A DNA stretch of 64,000 nucleotides from an uncultured Clostridia bacterium (GTDB taxonomy: Bacteria; Bacillota; Clostridia; Christensenellales; UBA1750), in assembly GCA_904393115.1 (NCBI GenBank), contig CAJFMX010000009.1:53494-117493 (forward strand). Reading direction: 5' to 3'. The translations under genes and the position numbers were made by a program. Of this stretch, positions 24,500-34,976 are shown one piece after another. Numbering within the stretch: the first letter of the stretch is position 1; each line of letters opens with the position of its first letter. The notes under the pieces are model-generated. The model saw nothing but the letters and a program-made list of their open reading frames with translations, searched no databases and was not told where the DNA came from.

Positions 24500-25795
24500 C
24501 TATTCCGCGCGGGTGAGCTTGATGAGGCGCGCGCCGTGGCTGGGCACGACGACCTCCAGCGCGTGCGCGCCGACGGGCACCTCCTCGTGCGCCCAGAGGT
24601 CGCGGCCCGCGTACTTGCCCTCGGGCAGGTCCAGGGTGCTCTGCAGCTGCACCGCGAGGTCCCGCGCCTTGGGGCCGCAGTTGAAGACCGCGCAGTAGGC
24701 TGCGCCGGCCTCGTCCTCGGCCTTCCAGACGATGACCTCGCCCGCGTAGTTGTAGCGCTCCTCGCGGTAGACCTGGCGCGCATTGCGGCCGTCCCTGAGC
24801 AGGGCGAGCACCTCGTCGTTGGTGAGCAGGTTCAGGGTGAACTCGTCGTTGTCGTTGAGCTCCGCGCCCACCATGAGCGGCGAGCGGAAGATGCACCACA
24901 GCGTCATGAGGGTGATCTGCTCGTCCTGCGTAAAGTGCGTCCAGCGCTCGCCCCAGCCGCGCTCCGTGGCGCGGATGGCCAGGTGCCCGAAGGGCAGCAT
25001 GTCCGCGTCCGGCCAGTGGCCCGGGCCGCCGACACCCTCCCACTCGTGGCAGATTTCAAAGGCGTGGTAGAGGTCGTTCCAATCGTCCCAGAAGTCGCCG
25101 GTGGTGCGCCACAGGTTCGCAAAGCGGCACAGGTGCTCGGCCTTGTCGCGCGGGGCCGGCCCGCAGGAGAGGGAGAGCACGATGTCGCGGCCGCAGTGCT
25201 CGATGGCGTTGTGCACGAGCTCGATCTCCCCGCTGTGGTAGGGGGAGGCGATGTCGTCCACCTTGACATAGTCCACGCCCCAGGCGGCGTAGAGCTCGAA
25301 GATGGAGTCGTAATACTCCTGCGCGCCGCGGCGCATGCAGTCCACGCCGTACATGTCCGTGTTCCAGGGGCAGTTGTCGTTGCGGTGGGCGATGTCGCGG
25401 CAGGTCAGGTCCGTGCCCTTGACCGGGCAGCGCGCGTAGACCGCCTTGCGCGGCACGCCGCGCAGGATGTGGATGCCGAACTTCAGGCCCAGGCTGTGGA
25501 CGTAGTCCGCCAGGGGGCCGAAGCCCTTTCCGCCCGCCGCGGAGGGGAAGCGGTTCTCCGCCGGGATCACCCGGCCGTATTCGTCGATGCAGATGTCGCC
25601 GTAGGGCGTGTACTGCGAGTCCTCCGCGTCCGGATCAAACCAGAGGATGTCCACCACCACGTATTCCCAGCCGTGCTTGGCCATGTGCTTGGCCATGTAC
25701 TCGGCATTGCTGCGGACTTCCTTTTCCGTCACGGCCGAGCCGTAGCAGTCCCAGCTGTTCCAGCCCATCGGGGGCGTCTGTGCGATCTTGTTCAT
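24500..25795 (-). CDS. Alpha-galactosidase, glycoside hydrolase family 27
   Basis: 431-residue intracellular glycosidase. The GH27 start TPPMGWNSWDCYG is followed by WEYVVVDILWFDP, the nucleophile region DYVKVDDI and the region WPDADMLPFG; a C-terminal beta-domain follows. It hydrolyses terminal alpha-galactosides or related sugars; the Trp and Asp binding motifs support the family more than a substrate. GGAGG precedes ATG 25795. First of the GH27-zinc ribbon-GH172 set, 64 bases below a membrane-protein gene. Confidence 0.92.
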   Translation of the reverse strand: MNKIAQTPPMGWNSWDCYGSAVTEKEVRSNAEYMAKHMAKHGWEYVVVDILWFDPDAEDSQYTPYGDICIDEYGRVIPAENRFPSAAGGKGFGPLADYVHSLGLKFGIHILRGVPRKAVYARCPVKGTDLTCRDIAHRNDNCPWNTDMYGVDCMRRGAQEYYDSIFELYAAWGVDYVKVDDIASPYHSGEIELVHNAIEHCGRDIVLSLSCGPAPRDKAEHLCRFANLWRTTGDFWDDWNDLYHAFEICHEWEGVGGPGHWPDADMLPFGHLAIRATERGWGERWTHFTQDEQITLMTLWCIFRSPLMVGAELNDNDEFTLNLLTNDEVLALLRDGRNARQVYREERYNYAGEVIVWKAEDEAGAAYCAVFNCGPKARDLAVQLQSTLDLPEGKYAGRDLWAHEEVPVGAHALEVVVPSHGARLIKLTRAE

Positions 25796-25859
25796 CTGCG
25801 TTTCCTCCGTTATTTCTGACTTGTTTGGATGTTCTGCCCAGAAAAGGGGCGGCGGCGCG

Positions 25860-26621
25860 TCATCCCCTTGCCGGCCTCCCCGCGCGGTTGTTGCGCAGGT
25901 AGCGCGCGCTCTTCAGATGACTCGCCGACAGGGGCGCGAACAGCTCCAGCAGCGTGAAGTAGAGCAGGGGCTGATCCCAGTAGAGCAGCGCCGTGTGCCG
26001 CATGAACCCCTCCTGCAGCTCGCCCCGGTGGAAGTTGAGCAGGCCGGCATACCACAGCGCGCCCATCGACAGCGTCATCAGCACAAAGGCGAGCAGCAGC
26101 AGCGCGGCGCAGAGCCCCCCGCGGCGGACCAGGAGCGGCCGGCAGGCCGCCGCGAGCCCAAAGGAGAGCAGCAGCGGCAGGATGCCCATCTCCATCATGC
26201 CGACAAGGGCGCCGGCCATTTCGGGGTCGCGCAGCGGGGGATGGGCCGTCAGCAGCGCCGCCGCCGCGAGCAGCGCGCCCCAGAAGAAGCAGGCGAGGCG
26301 CTTGCCCCGGCCATGCGGGAAAAAGCCGGCCTTGCACACCAGCAGGGCGGCCATGCCCGCGTAGGGAAGACATCGCCAAAGGCCGCCGCCGCCCCACGCG
26401 CCCACAAGGTAGATCAGGACAAGGCCCGCCCCCGTCAGCAGCGGCGCCCGGCGGAAGACCGGCCGCTCGCCCACCACATCCGCCAGGAGGAGGAGAAACG
26501 CGGGCAGGACCGCGAGCAGGGGCGAGGGGATCTCCTCCCCGACCCGGCCGCCCAGCAAAAGGCTCGCAAGCACCAATGCAGCCACCGCGCCGCCCTTTGC
26601 CCCCAGCCGAATCTTCCGCAT
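25860..26621 (-). CDS. Hypothetical integral membrane protein
   Basis: About 253 residues with seven to eight hydrophobic helices separated by short Arg-rich loops; no family recognised and no catalytic motif seen. The start is uncertain: ATG 26621 follows GTGGGAG, and ATG 26633 is only a few bases from the predicted transcription start; the ATG at 26657 lies upstream of the -10 and is excluded. It precedes the glycosidase genes on the same strand and might be co-transcribed, so a role in sugar sensing or transport is possible but unsupported. Confidence 0.7.
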   Translation of the reverse strand: MRKIRLGAKGGAVAALVLASLLLGGRVGEEIPSPLLAVLPAFLLLLADVVGERPVFRRAPLLTGAGLVLIYLVGAWGGGGLWRCLPYAGMAALLVCKAGFFPHGRGKRLACFFWGALLAAAALLTAHPPLRDPEMAGALVGMMEMGILPLLLSFGLAAACRPLLVRRGGLCAALLLLAFVLMTLSMGALWYAGLLNFHRGELQEGFMRHTALLYWDQPLLYFTLLELFAPLSASHLKSARYLRNNRAGRPARG

Positions 26622-26645
26622 CTTCTCCCACATCCTTTGGGTTCC

Positions 26646-26674
26646 ATTATACGGCATGTTTCGCGTCTTTTCCA
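26646..26674 (-). promoter_or_regulatory. Promoter for the membrane protein/glycosidase unit
   Basis: TATAAT at 26646-26651; the -35 at 17 bases is TGGAAA (weak), with a TTGACT five bases further out. The start site would fall near 26639. Confidence 0.5.
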
Positions 26675-26738
26675 GTCAAGATTTTTTTGCGCCGCGCGCA
26701 GGCGCTGTCGGGACTTTCCCAATTATTATAATTATGAT

Positions 26739-26767
26739 TTGAAATTTTGGTTAATTTGTCGTATACT
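26739..26767 (+). promoter_or_regulatory. Promoter for the URO-D family gene
   Basis: TTGAAA (26739-26744), 17 bases, TATACT (26762-26767) in an AT-rich patch that contrasts with the surrounding GC-rich DNA. Confidence 0.75.
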
Positions 26768-26836
26768 AAGAACGAGCGAGCGAAAGACGATTTTTTTCAT
26801 TTCAAATTTTCAGCATCAAGAATTGGGGGATCGACG

Positions 26837-27796
26837 ATGGACAAGCGTGAACGTGTTCTGGCCTGTATGAATCACCTGACCGTGGATCGTCCGCCTGTGG
26901 GCTTCTGGTTCCACTTTTCCGACGAGCAGAAGATGGGCGCCGCCTGTGTGCAGGCGCATCTGGACTACTACAACCACGTCGACGTGGACCTGGCCAAGAT
27001 CATGTGCGACGGGTACTTCGACTATCCGAACCCCTTGGCCCAGTCCGTGCAGAAGGCGTCGGACTGGTATCACCTCAAGCCCCTGGGGAAGAACCACCCC
27101 TTCCTGCGCGAGCAGGTCGACCGCGCCAAGGCCGTAAAGGACGGGCTCAAGGACGACATGTGCGTGTTCTACAACGTCTTTGCGCCCTTCTCCTCCATCC
27201 GCTACGGCACGAGCGACGAGCTGGTCATGGCGCACCTGCGCGAGGACCCGCAGGCCGTGGCCTATGCCCTGGGCATCATCGCGGAGGACAACTCCACCCT
27301 GTGCGAGCTACTGATGACCGAGGCCGGCTGCGACGGCATCTACTACTGCGTGCAGGGCGGGGAAAAGGACCGCATGACGGGCGAGACCTACCGCGCCTAC
27401 ATCACCCCCTCGGACAAGGCCGTCCTCTCCCACGCCAACAAGTTCAGCCCTTACAACATCCTGCACTGCTGCGGCTGGGCCGGCATCCCCAACCGCCTGG
27501 AGAACTGGCAGGACTACCCGGCCAAGGTCATCAACTGGGCCGTGTTCATCGAGGAGATGGACCTGGTCCGCGGCCGCGCCTTCTTCGGCGGCAAGACCGT
27601 GCTCGGCGGCTGCGACAACCGCAAGACCGGCGTGCTCTACACCGGCTCCAAGGCGGAGGTGCAGTCCTTTGTCCGCAAGCTCGTCTCCTCCTTCGATCAG
27701 GACACGGGCTACATGATCGGCGCGGACTGTACGCTGCCGGCGGACATCGACAAAAAGCGCATCCAGTGGGTGATCGAGGCCGTCAATTCCCTGTAA
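26837..27796 (+). CDS. Uroporphyrinogen decarboxylase-like (URO-D family) protein
   Basis: 319-residue TIM-barrel protein of the URO-D superfamily. It begins KRERVLACMNHLTVDRPPVGFWFH and has the domain pattern of MtaA/CmuA-type corrinoid methyltransferases (ILHCCGWAGIPNRLENW carries His/Cys residues where zinc methyltransferases place ligands). No heme genes or corrinoid protein are nearby, so porphyrin synthesis is unlikely; methyl transfer from an unknown donor is the better guess. ATG 26837 has GGGGG upstream. Single-gene unit with its own promoter and terminator. Confidence 0.8.
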   Translation: MDKRERVLACMNHLTVDRPPVGFWFHFSDEQKMGAACVQAHLDYYNHVDVDLAKIMCDGYFDYPNPLAQSVQKASDWYHLKPLGKNHPFLREQVDRAKAVKDGLKDDMCVFYNVFAPFSSIRYGTSDELVMAHLREDPQAVAYALGIIAEDNSTLCELLMTEAGCDGIYYCVQGGEKDRMTGETYRAYITPSDKAVLSHANKFSPYNILHCCGWAGIPNRLENWQDYPAKVINWAVFIEEMDLVRGRAFFGGKTVLGGCDNRKTGVLYTGSKAEVQSFVRKLVSSFDQDTGYMIGADCTLPADIDKKRIQWVIEAVNSL

Positions 27797-27803
27797 CCCC
27801 TGC

Positions 27804-27846
27804 AAAAAATCGCCCCGCTTTCGAAGTTCGAAAGCGGGGCGATTTT
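27804..27846. terminator. Bidirectional terminator between URO-D gene and purF
   Basis: Arms AAAAATCGCCCCGCTTTCGA and complement, two-base centre, T runs on both strands; serves the converging genes. Confidence 0.88.
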
Positions 27847-29259
27847 TCACTCAAAGGCCGTCTTGTCCGCGACCTCGGGAACGGGGTAGGGATACTGGCC
27901 GGAGAAGCAGGCCTTGCAGAAGTGCAGCCGGCTGTCCGGCGCGATGGTCTCGACCTGGTCCACGGGCAAAAAGCCCAGGCTGTCCGCGCCGAGGATCCTG
28001 CACAGCTCCTGCGGGGAATGCTGCACGGAGGCGAGCTGGCTGCGCTCGTCGATGTCCGTTCCATAGTAGCAGGGCCAGAGGAACTCCGGCGCGGAGATGC
28101 GCACGTGGACCTCCGCCGCACCCGCGCGCCGGAGCAGGGCGACGATCTGGCGCATGGTCGTGCCGCGGACGATGGAGTCGTCGATCATGACCACGCGCTT
28201 GCCCTCCACGGACCGGCGCAGCGGCGCGAGCTTGATCATGACCGAGCTCTCGCGGCTGTCCTGCGTGGGCTGGATGAAGGTGCGGCCGATGTAGCGGTTC
28301 TTGATGAGCCCCTCGCCGTAGGGGATGCCGCTCTCCTTGGCAAAGCCGAGGGCCGCAACCAGGCCGGAATCCGGCACGCCGATGACCAGGTCCGCCTGCA
28401 CCGGGTGGGTGCGCGCCAGCAGCCTTCCCGCCTCGATGCGCGCCTGGTACACGCTCTGCCCGTCGATGACCGAGTCCGGCCGCGCAAAGTAGATGTGCTC
28501 AAAGATGCACATCGCGCAGGAAGCGGGATCGTGGTTGACCCCCGCGGTGAGGCAGCGCACGCCCTCGGGCTCGGCCACGATCAGCTCCCCGGGCTGCACG
28601 TCGCGCACGAACTCCGCGCCGATGCTGTCCAGCGCGCAGCTCTCCGAGGCGAAGACCACGCTCTCCCCGATCCGCCCCATGCACAGCGGGCGCATGCCCT
28701 TGGGGTCGCGCAGCGCGATGAGCTTGCGCGGGCTCATGATGAGGAGCGAAAAGGACCCCTCCAGCCGCGGCACGACGCGGGCCACGGCCTCCTCCACAGA
28801 AGGGGCGGCGAGCCGCTCCTTGGCGATCAAAAAGGCGATGACCTCCGTGTCGGACGTGCACTGGAAGACCGCGCCCTGCGCCTCCAGCTCCGCGCGCAGG
28901 GCCGCCGCGTTGGAGACGTTGCCGTTGTGCGCGATGACCAGGCTGCCCTTGACGTAGTCCACGCCCAGGGGCTGGATGTTGCGCCGGTTGTTTCCGCCGG
29001 TCGTGGAGTAGCGGACGTGGCCGATGGCGATCGAGCCCTTCATGGCCGAGAGCGTCTTTTCGTCAAAGACCTCGTGCACAAGGCCCAGGTCCTTGACGAG
29101 CGTGATGAGATTGTTGTCGTTCACGGCGATGCCGCAGGCCTCCTGCCCGCGGTGCTGCAGGGCATAGAGCGCGTAATAGACGGTCTTTGCCGTATCCATC
29201 GTTTCGGGCGTCCGGTTGTAGATGCCGAACACGCCGCATTCTTCATGCAGGTTCCCCAA
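27847..29259 (-). CDS. purF: Amidophosphoribosyltransferase
   Basis: 470-residue first enzyme of purine synthesis, turning PRPP and glutamine into phosphoribosylamine. Class II amidotransferase with nucleophile Cys in HEECGVFGIY after a short propeptide, followed by the PRTase domain with PRPP loop VVMIDDSIVRGTTMR; four Cys typical of the Fe-S form are present (CAMCIF, CKACFSGQ). Start TTG at 29259 is chosen for AAGGAGGGGG eight bases upstream and the short propeptide. It is isolated from other pur genes here. Confidence 0.95.
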   Translation of the reverse strand: MGNLHEECGVFGIYNRTPETMDTAKTVYYALYALQHRGQEACGIAVNDNNLITLVKDLGLVHEVFDEKTLSAMKGSIAIGHVRYSTTGGNNRRNIQPLGVDYVKGSLVIAHNGNVSNAAALRAELEAQGAVFQCTSDTEVIAFLIAKERLAAPSVEEAVARVVPRLEGSFSLLIMSPRKLIALRDPKGMRPLCMGRIGESVVFASESCALDSIGAEFVRDVQPGELIVAEPEGVRCLTAGVNHDPASCAMCIFEHIYFARPDSVIDGQSVYQARIEAGRLLARTHPVQADLVIGVPDSGLVAALGFAKESGIPYGEGLIKNRYIGRTFIQPTQDSRESSVMIKLAPLRRSVEGKRVVMIDDSIVRGTTMRQIVALLRRAGAAEVHVRISAPEFLWPCYYGTDIDERSQLASVQHSPQELCRILGADSLGFLPVDQVETIAPDSRLHFCKACFSGQYPYPVPEVADKTAFE

Positions 29260-29299
29260 GGGTCTCGCCCCCTCCTTCACTCTTGCATTCCACGCAAAA

Positions 29300-29328
29300 A
29301 GCATACCACCTCGCGCAGGGAATGGCCA
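29300..29328 (-). promoter_or_regulatory. purF promoter
   Basis: TGGCCA (29323-29328, 4 of 6), 17 bases, TATGCT (29300-29305) with extended TGG. Confidence 0.55.
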
Positions 29329-29369
29329 GTAATTTTTCGTTTCCTTAGGTTAAGTATTCGCGCCCAACG

Positions 29370-29418
29370 GCGAGCCGGCCCCTCCCGCGGCGCTTGCGCG
29401 CGGGAGGGGCCGGCTCGC
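29370..29418. terminator. Long GC hairpin after glnN
   Basis: About 20-bp perfect arms GCGAGCCGGCCCCTCCCGCG and complement, loop of about seven, directly 3' of glnN. There is no T-tract, so if it terminates it is not by the usual mechanism; it may protect the mRNA 3' end. Confidence 0.5.
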
Positions 29419-29452
29419 TAAGGGAGGGAAGAGGAGGGATCGATGGGCGCCC

Positions 29453-31540
<2,088 letters not shown>

Positions 31541-31607
31541 GCTGCAATCCTCCTTAAAAAAAGCGAATCGGGCTCTTCGCGCCCATGCAGGAAACGGAGA
31601 AAGAAAT

Positions 31608-31653
31608 GCAAAAAGGGCGCCGCGGGCCAAACGGCCCACAGCGCCCTTGCTGT
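31608..31653 (-). promoter_or_regulatory. glnN leader: ANTAR-type hexaloop hairpin overlapping a terminator
   Basis: Hairpin ACAGC-AAGGGC-GCTGT (31638-31653) has a six-base loop with A1 and G4, the ANTAR recognition pattern. Its loop and 3' arm also form the left arm of an intrinsic terminator, AAGGGCGCTGTGGGCC with GGCCCGCGGCGCCCTT (31613-31648) and five T. The two folds exclude each other. The hairpin starts ten bases after the -10. Regulation by antitermination is inferred. Confidence 0.78.
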
Positions 31654-31663
31654 GAATGGAGTC

Positions 31664-31692
31664 AGGATAGCACCGCGCGTTTCCCCTGTCAA
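31664..31692 (-). promoter_or_regulatory. glnN promoter
   Basis: TTGACA (31687-31692), 17 bases, TATCCT (31664-31669) with TGC extension. Confidence 0.82.
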
Positions 31693-31782
31693 TGGGTTTA
31701 CACAATCTTTTCAAAATTTTGCTTCCCGCGGCGGCGCGGACCGGCAAAATGCAGGATTCCGAAAGAATTCATGCATTTTTAC

Positions 31783-31811
31783 TTGACGGCGCGGGCAAAG
31801 TTGTGTATACT
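31783..31811 (+). promoter_or_regulatory. Promoter of the glutamate synthase/glutamine synthetase operon
   Basis: TTGACG (31783-31788), 17 bases, TATACT (31806-31811). Divergent from the glnN promoter, about 90 bases away. Confidence 0.82.
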
Positions 31812-31820
31812 GTTCCATCA

Positions 31821-31893
31821 TGGTGAACAAAGGGGTTCACCAGTCGGCCCCCGGGCGAGCGCGCCCGGCAGGCTGGCTGGTGAACCCCTTTTT
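31821..31893 (+). promoter_or_regulatory. gltB-operon leader: ANTAR-type hexaloop hairpin overlapping a terminator
   Basis: Hairpin GGTGAAC-AAAGGG-GTTCACC (31822-31841) has a six-base loop with A1 and G4. The loop and 3' arm recur as the left arm of the terminator AAAGGGGTTCACCAG / CTGGTGAACCCCTTT (31829-31843 and 31877-31891), with an inner CCGGGCG/CGCCCGG stem and a T run. Only one of the two can form. The ten-base gap from the -10 equals that in the glnN leader. Confidence 0.82.
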
Positions 31894-31935
31894 CTTTCTT
31901 GATTTTTTGCGAAACAGGGAAAAGGAGGCTTGCAC

Positions 31936-33027
31936 ATGCAGCGCGAAGGGCAAATCCGCATCCCGGCGGGCTGCGCCATCTCCGGCGTGATCTCGCGGGA
32001 GGGGAACAGCATCTGCGGGAGCGAAATCGTGCGCTCCATCGCCACCATGCACGACCGGAGCAACGGCCTGGGCGGCGGCTTTGCGGGCTACGGCATCTAC
32101 CCGCAATATAAGGATTACTACGCCCTGCACATCTTCTACGACGACACCGCGGCCCGCAAGACGTGCGAGGACTTTTTGGAGGAGCACTTTGACATCGTCA
32201 ACCTCTCCAAGATCCCGACGCGCAAGATCCCGGCCATCACGGACGAGCCGATGATCTGGCGCTACTTCGTGCGGCCCCTGCACACCAAGCTCGAGTCCTC
32301 CCAGCTGGACGAGCGCGAGTTCACCTCCCGCTGCGTCATCCGCATCAACGCGGAAATCGAGGGGGCCTTCGTCTTTTCCAGCGGGAAGAACATGGGCGTC
32401 TTCAAGGCCGTGGGCTATCCGGAGGACGTGGGCGCCTTCTACCGCCTGGAGGAATACGCGGGCTACTGCTGGACGGCGCACGGCCGCTACCCGACGAACA
32501 CGCCGGGCTGGTGGGGCGGCGCGCACCCCTTCTCGCTGCTGGACCTCTCGGTCGTGCACAACGGCGAGATCAGCTCCTACGACGCGAACCGCCGCTTCAT
32601 CGAGATGTACGGCTACAAGTGCACGCTTTTGACGGACACGGAGGTCATCACCTACATCCTCGACTTCCTGACGCGCAAAAAGCAGCTCACCCTGGAGGAG
32701 ACGGCCTCGGTGATCGCGGCGCCCTTCTGGTCGAGCATCGACCGCCTGCCGGACGCGGAGCGCGAGAAGCTCACCTACCTGCGCTGCATGTTCTCCTCGC
32801 TCCTGATCACGGGGCCGTTCTCGATCCTGGTGGGCTTCACAGGCGGCCTGATGGCGCTCAACGACCGGCTGAAGTTGCGCTCCATGGTCGTGGGCGAAAA
32901 GGGCGACCGCGTCTACATCGCCAGCGAGGAGTGCGCCATCCGCGCGCTGGAGCCGAACCTGGACGCGCTCTGGTCGCCCCGCGGCGGCGAGCCGGTCCTC
33001 ATTTCCAGCAAAGGCGGTGAAGCATAA
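31936..33027 (+). CDS. Glutamate synthase glutamine amidotransferase domain (stand-alone)
   Basis: 363-residue class II amidotransferase that releases ammonia from glutamine for glutamate synthase; corresponds to the N-terminal domain of GltB (COG0067). The nucleophile is Cys13 in PAGCAISGV, exposed after removal of a short propeptide; AHGRYPTNTPGWWGGAHPFSLLDLSVVHNGEI is the substrate region. ATG 31936 follows AAGGAGG by seven bases. First gene of a seven-gene operon; its stop overlaps the next start by one base. Confidence 0.92.
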   Translation: MQREGQIRIPAGCAISGVISREGNSICGSEIVRSIATMHDRSNGLGGGFAGYGIYPQYKDYYALHIFYDDTAARKTCEDFLEEHFDIVNLSKIPTRKIPAITDEPMIWRYFVRPLHTKLESSQLDEREFTSRCVIRINAEIEGAFVFSSGKNMGVFKAVGYPEDVGAFYRLEEYAGYCWTAHGRYPTNTPGWWGGAHPFSLLDLSVVHNGEISSYDANRRFIEMYGYKCTLLTDTEVITYILDFLTRKKQLTLEETASVIAAPFWSSIDRLPDAEREKLTYLRCMFSSLLITGPFSILVGFTGGLMALNDRLKLRSMVVGEKGDRVYIASEECAIRALEPNLDALWSPRGGEPVLISSKGGEA

Positions 33028-34532
33028 TGGCCATCCAATTCCTCTATCCCCAATACGAAGTCGTCCGCAACGCGGACCGCTGCATCGCCTGCCGCGTGTG
33101 CGAGCGACAATGCGCAAACGAGGTGCACCGCTACGACCCGGACCGCAAGCGCATGGTCGCGGACGAGAGCAAGTGCGTCTGCTGCCACCGGTGCGTGTCC
33201 CTCTGCCCGACGCGCGCGCTCAAGATCGTCAAGACCGACCACACCTTCAAGCCGAACGCCAACTGGCCCGGCAGCGCCATCGAGGAGGTCTACCGCCAGG
33301 CGGAGTCCGGCGGGGTGCTGCTCTCCTCCATGGGCAACCCCAAGGACTACCCCGTCTACTGGGACCGTCTGCTGCTCAACGCCTCGCAGGTGACGAACCC
33401 GCCCATCGACCCCCTGCGCGAGCCCATGGAGACGCGCACCTTCCTCGGCCGCAAGACCGACCGCGTCGAGCGGGACGAGAAGGGCAGCCTGCGGACCGCG
33501 TCCGCGCCGCAGCTCAAGCTCAGCGTGCCGATCCTCTTTTCCGCCATGAGCTACGGCTCCATCTCCTACAACGCGCACGAATCCCTGGCCCGCGCCGCGC
33601 AGGCGCTGGGCACCTACTACAACACGGGCGAGGGCGGCCTGCACGAGGACTTCTACAAATACGGCGCCAACACCATCGTGCAGGTGGCCTCCGGGCGCTT
33701 CGGCGTGCACAAGGACTACCTGCAGGCGGGCGCGGCCATCGAGATCAAGATGGGCCAGGGCGCAAAGCCGGGCATCGGCGGCCACCTGCCGGGCGCGAAG
33801 ATCGTGGGCGACGTCTCCCGCACGCGCATGATCCCGGAGGGCTCCGACGCCATCTCCCCCGCGCCGCACCACGACATCTACTCCATCGAGGACCTGCACC
33901 AGCTCGTCCACTCCTTAAAGGAGGCCACGCACTACGAAAAGCCCGTCATCGTCAAGATCGCGGCGGTGCACAACGTGGCGGCCATCGCCTCGGGCATCGC
34001 GCGCTCGGGCGCGGACATCATCGCCATCGACGGCTTCCGCGGGGGCACGGGCGCGGCGCCCACGCGCATCCGCGACAACGTGGGCATCCCCATCGAGCTG
34101 GCCCTTGCCGCGGTGGATTCCCGCCTGCGGGAGGAGGGCATCCGCGGCAACGTCTCGCTGGTGGTGGGCGGGTCCATCCGCTCCTCGGCGGACGTGGTCA
34201 AGGCCATCTGCCTGGGCACGGACGCGGTCTACATCGCCACCGCCGCGCTCCTGGCGCTGGGCTGCCACCTTTGCCGCACCTGCCAGGCCGGCAAGTGCAA
34301 CTGGGGCATCGCGACCCAGCGGCCGGACCTGGTCAAGCGCCTGAACCCGGAGATCGGTCACCAGCGCCTGGTGAACCTGGTCACGGCCTGGAACCACGAG
34401 ATCATGGAGATCATGGGCGGCATGGGCATCAACAGCATCGAGGCCATGCGCGGCAACCGCCTGATGCTGCGCGGCGTGAACCTGACGGACCGGGAGCTGG
34501 CGATCCTGGGCGTCAAGCACGCGGGCGAATAG
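33027..34532 (+). CDS. Glutamate synthase central/FMN domain with N-terminal ferredoxin domain
   Basis: 501 residues. Two [4Fe-4S] motifs, CIACRVCERQC (19-29) and CVCCHRCVSLCP (about 50-61), precede the FMN-binding TIM barrel (COG0069) that makes glutamate from 2-oxoglutarate and ammonia: FSAMSYGSISYNAHESLARA, GQGAKPGIGGHLPG, DGFRGGTGAAPT, and the cluster-binding CHLCRTCQAGKCNWGI near residues 415-430. The archaeal-type, ferredoxin-fed arrangement replaces a fused GltB. Overlaps the gene before it by one base. Confidence 0.95.
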   Translation: MAIQFLYPQYEVVRNADRCIACRVCERQCANEVHRYDPDRKRMVADESKCVCCHRCVSLCPTRALKIVKTDHTFKPNANWPGSAIEEVYRQAESGGVLLSSMGNPKDYPVYWDRLLLNASQVTNPPIDPLREPMETRTFLGRKTDRVERDEKGSLRTASAPQLKLSVPILFSAMSYGSISYNAHESLARAAQALGTYYNTGEGGLHEDFYKYGANTIVQVASGRFGVHKDYLQAGAAIEIKMGQGAKPGIGGHLPGAKIVGDVSRTRMIPEGSDAISPAPHHDIYSIEDLHQLVHSLKEATHYEKPVIVKIAAVHNVAAIASGIARSGADIIAIDGFRGGTGAAPTRIRDNVGIPIELALAAVDSRLREEGIRGNVSLVVGGSIRSSADVVKAICLGTDAVYIATAALLALGCHLCRTCQAGKCNWGIATQRPDLVKRLNPEIGHQRLVNLVTAWNHEIMEIMGGMGINSIEAMRGNRLMLRGVNLTDRELAILGVKHAGE

Positions 34533-34543
34533 GAGGAAACGGC

Positions 34544-34972
34544 ATGAAGCGCATCTACGTCGAGGAAAAGTGGTGCCTGGGCTGCCACCTTTGCGAATAC
34601 AACTGCGCCTTTGCGCAGAGCGGCCTGAGCGACATGGTCAAGGCCCTGAAGGACGTGCCCATCCACCCGAACATCCAGATCGAGGAGGGCCGGGGCGTCT
34701 GCTACGCGGTCTCCTGCCGCCACTGCGAGGAGCCGCTGTGCGTCAAGTCCTGCATCAGCGGCGCGCTCAGCAGCGCGGACGGCGTCATCCGCGTGGACCG
34801 GGACAAGTGCGTCGGCTGCTACACGTGCGTGCTCGTCTGTCCCTACGGCTGCATCCTTCCCACGCAGGAGGGGCCGGTGCAGAAGTGCGAGCTCTGCCTG
34901 GAGACCTCCGCCGGCAGCCCCGCCTGCGTGCGCGGCTGTCCGAACCGCGCCATCGTCTATGAGGAGAGGTGA
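34544..34972 (+). CDS. 4Fe-4S polyferredoxin electron carrier
   Basis: 142-residue HycB/CooF-like ferredoxin with four cysteine clusters: CLGCHLCEYNC, CRHCEEPLCVKSC, CVGCYTCVLVCPYGC and CELC...CVRGCP. It should pass electrons between the FAD oxidoreductase encoded next and the Fe-S centres of the FMN subunit. AGGAGG lies before the ATG, 11 bases after the previous stop. The four-cluster form argues for a ferredoxin relay rather than direct NADPH use. Confidence 0.9.
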   Translation: MKRIYVEEKWCLGCHLCEYNCAFAQSGLSDMVKALKDVPIHPNIQIEEGRGVCYAVSCRHCEEPLCVKSCISGALSSADGVIRVDRDKCVGCYTCVLVCPYGCILPTQEGPVQKCELCLETSAGSPACVRGCPNRAIVYEER

Positions 34973-34976
34973 ACCC

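Noticed and set aside
26747..26836. N-terminal extension of the URO-D protein from 26747
   Set aside because: It starts within the promoter spacer; the ATG at 26837 has a good ribosome site and the family start.
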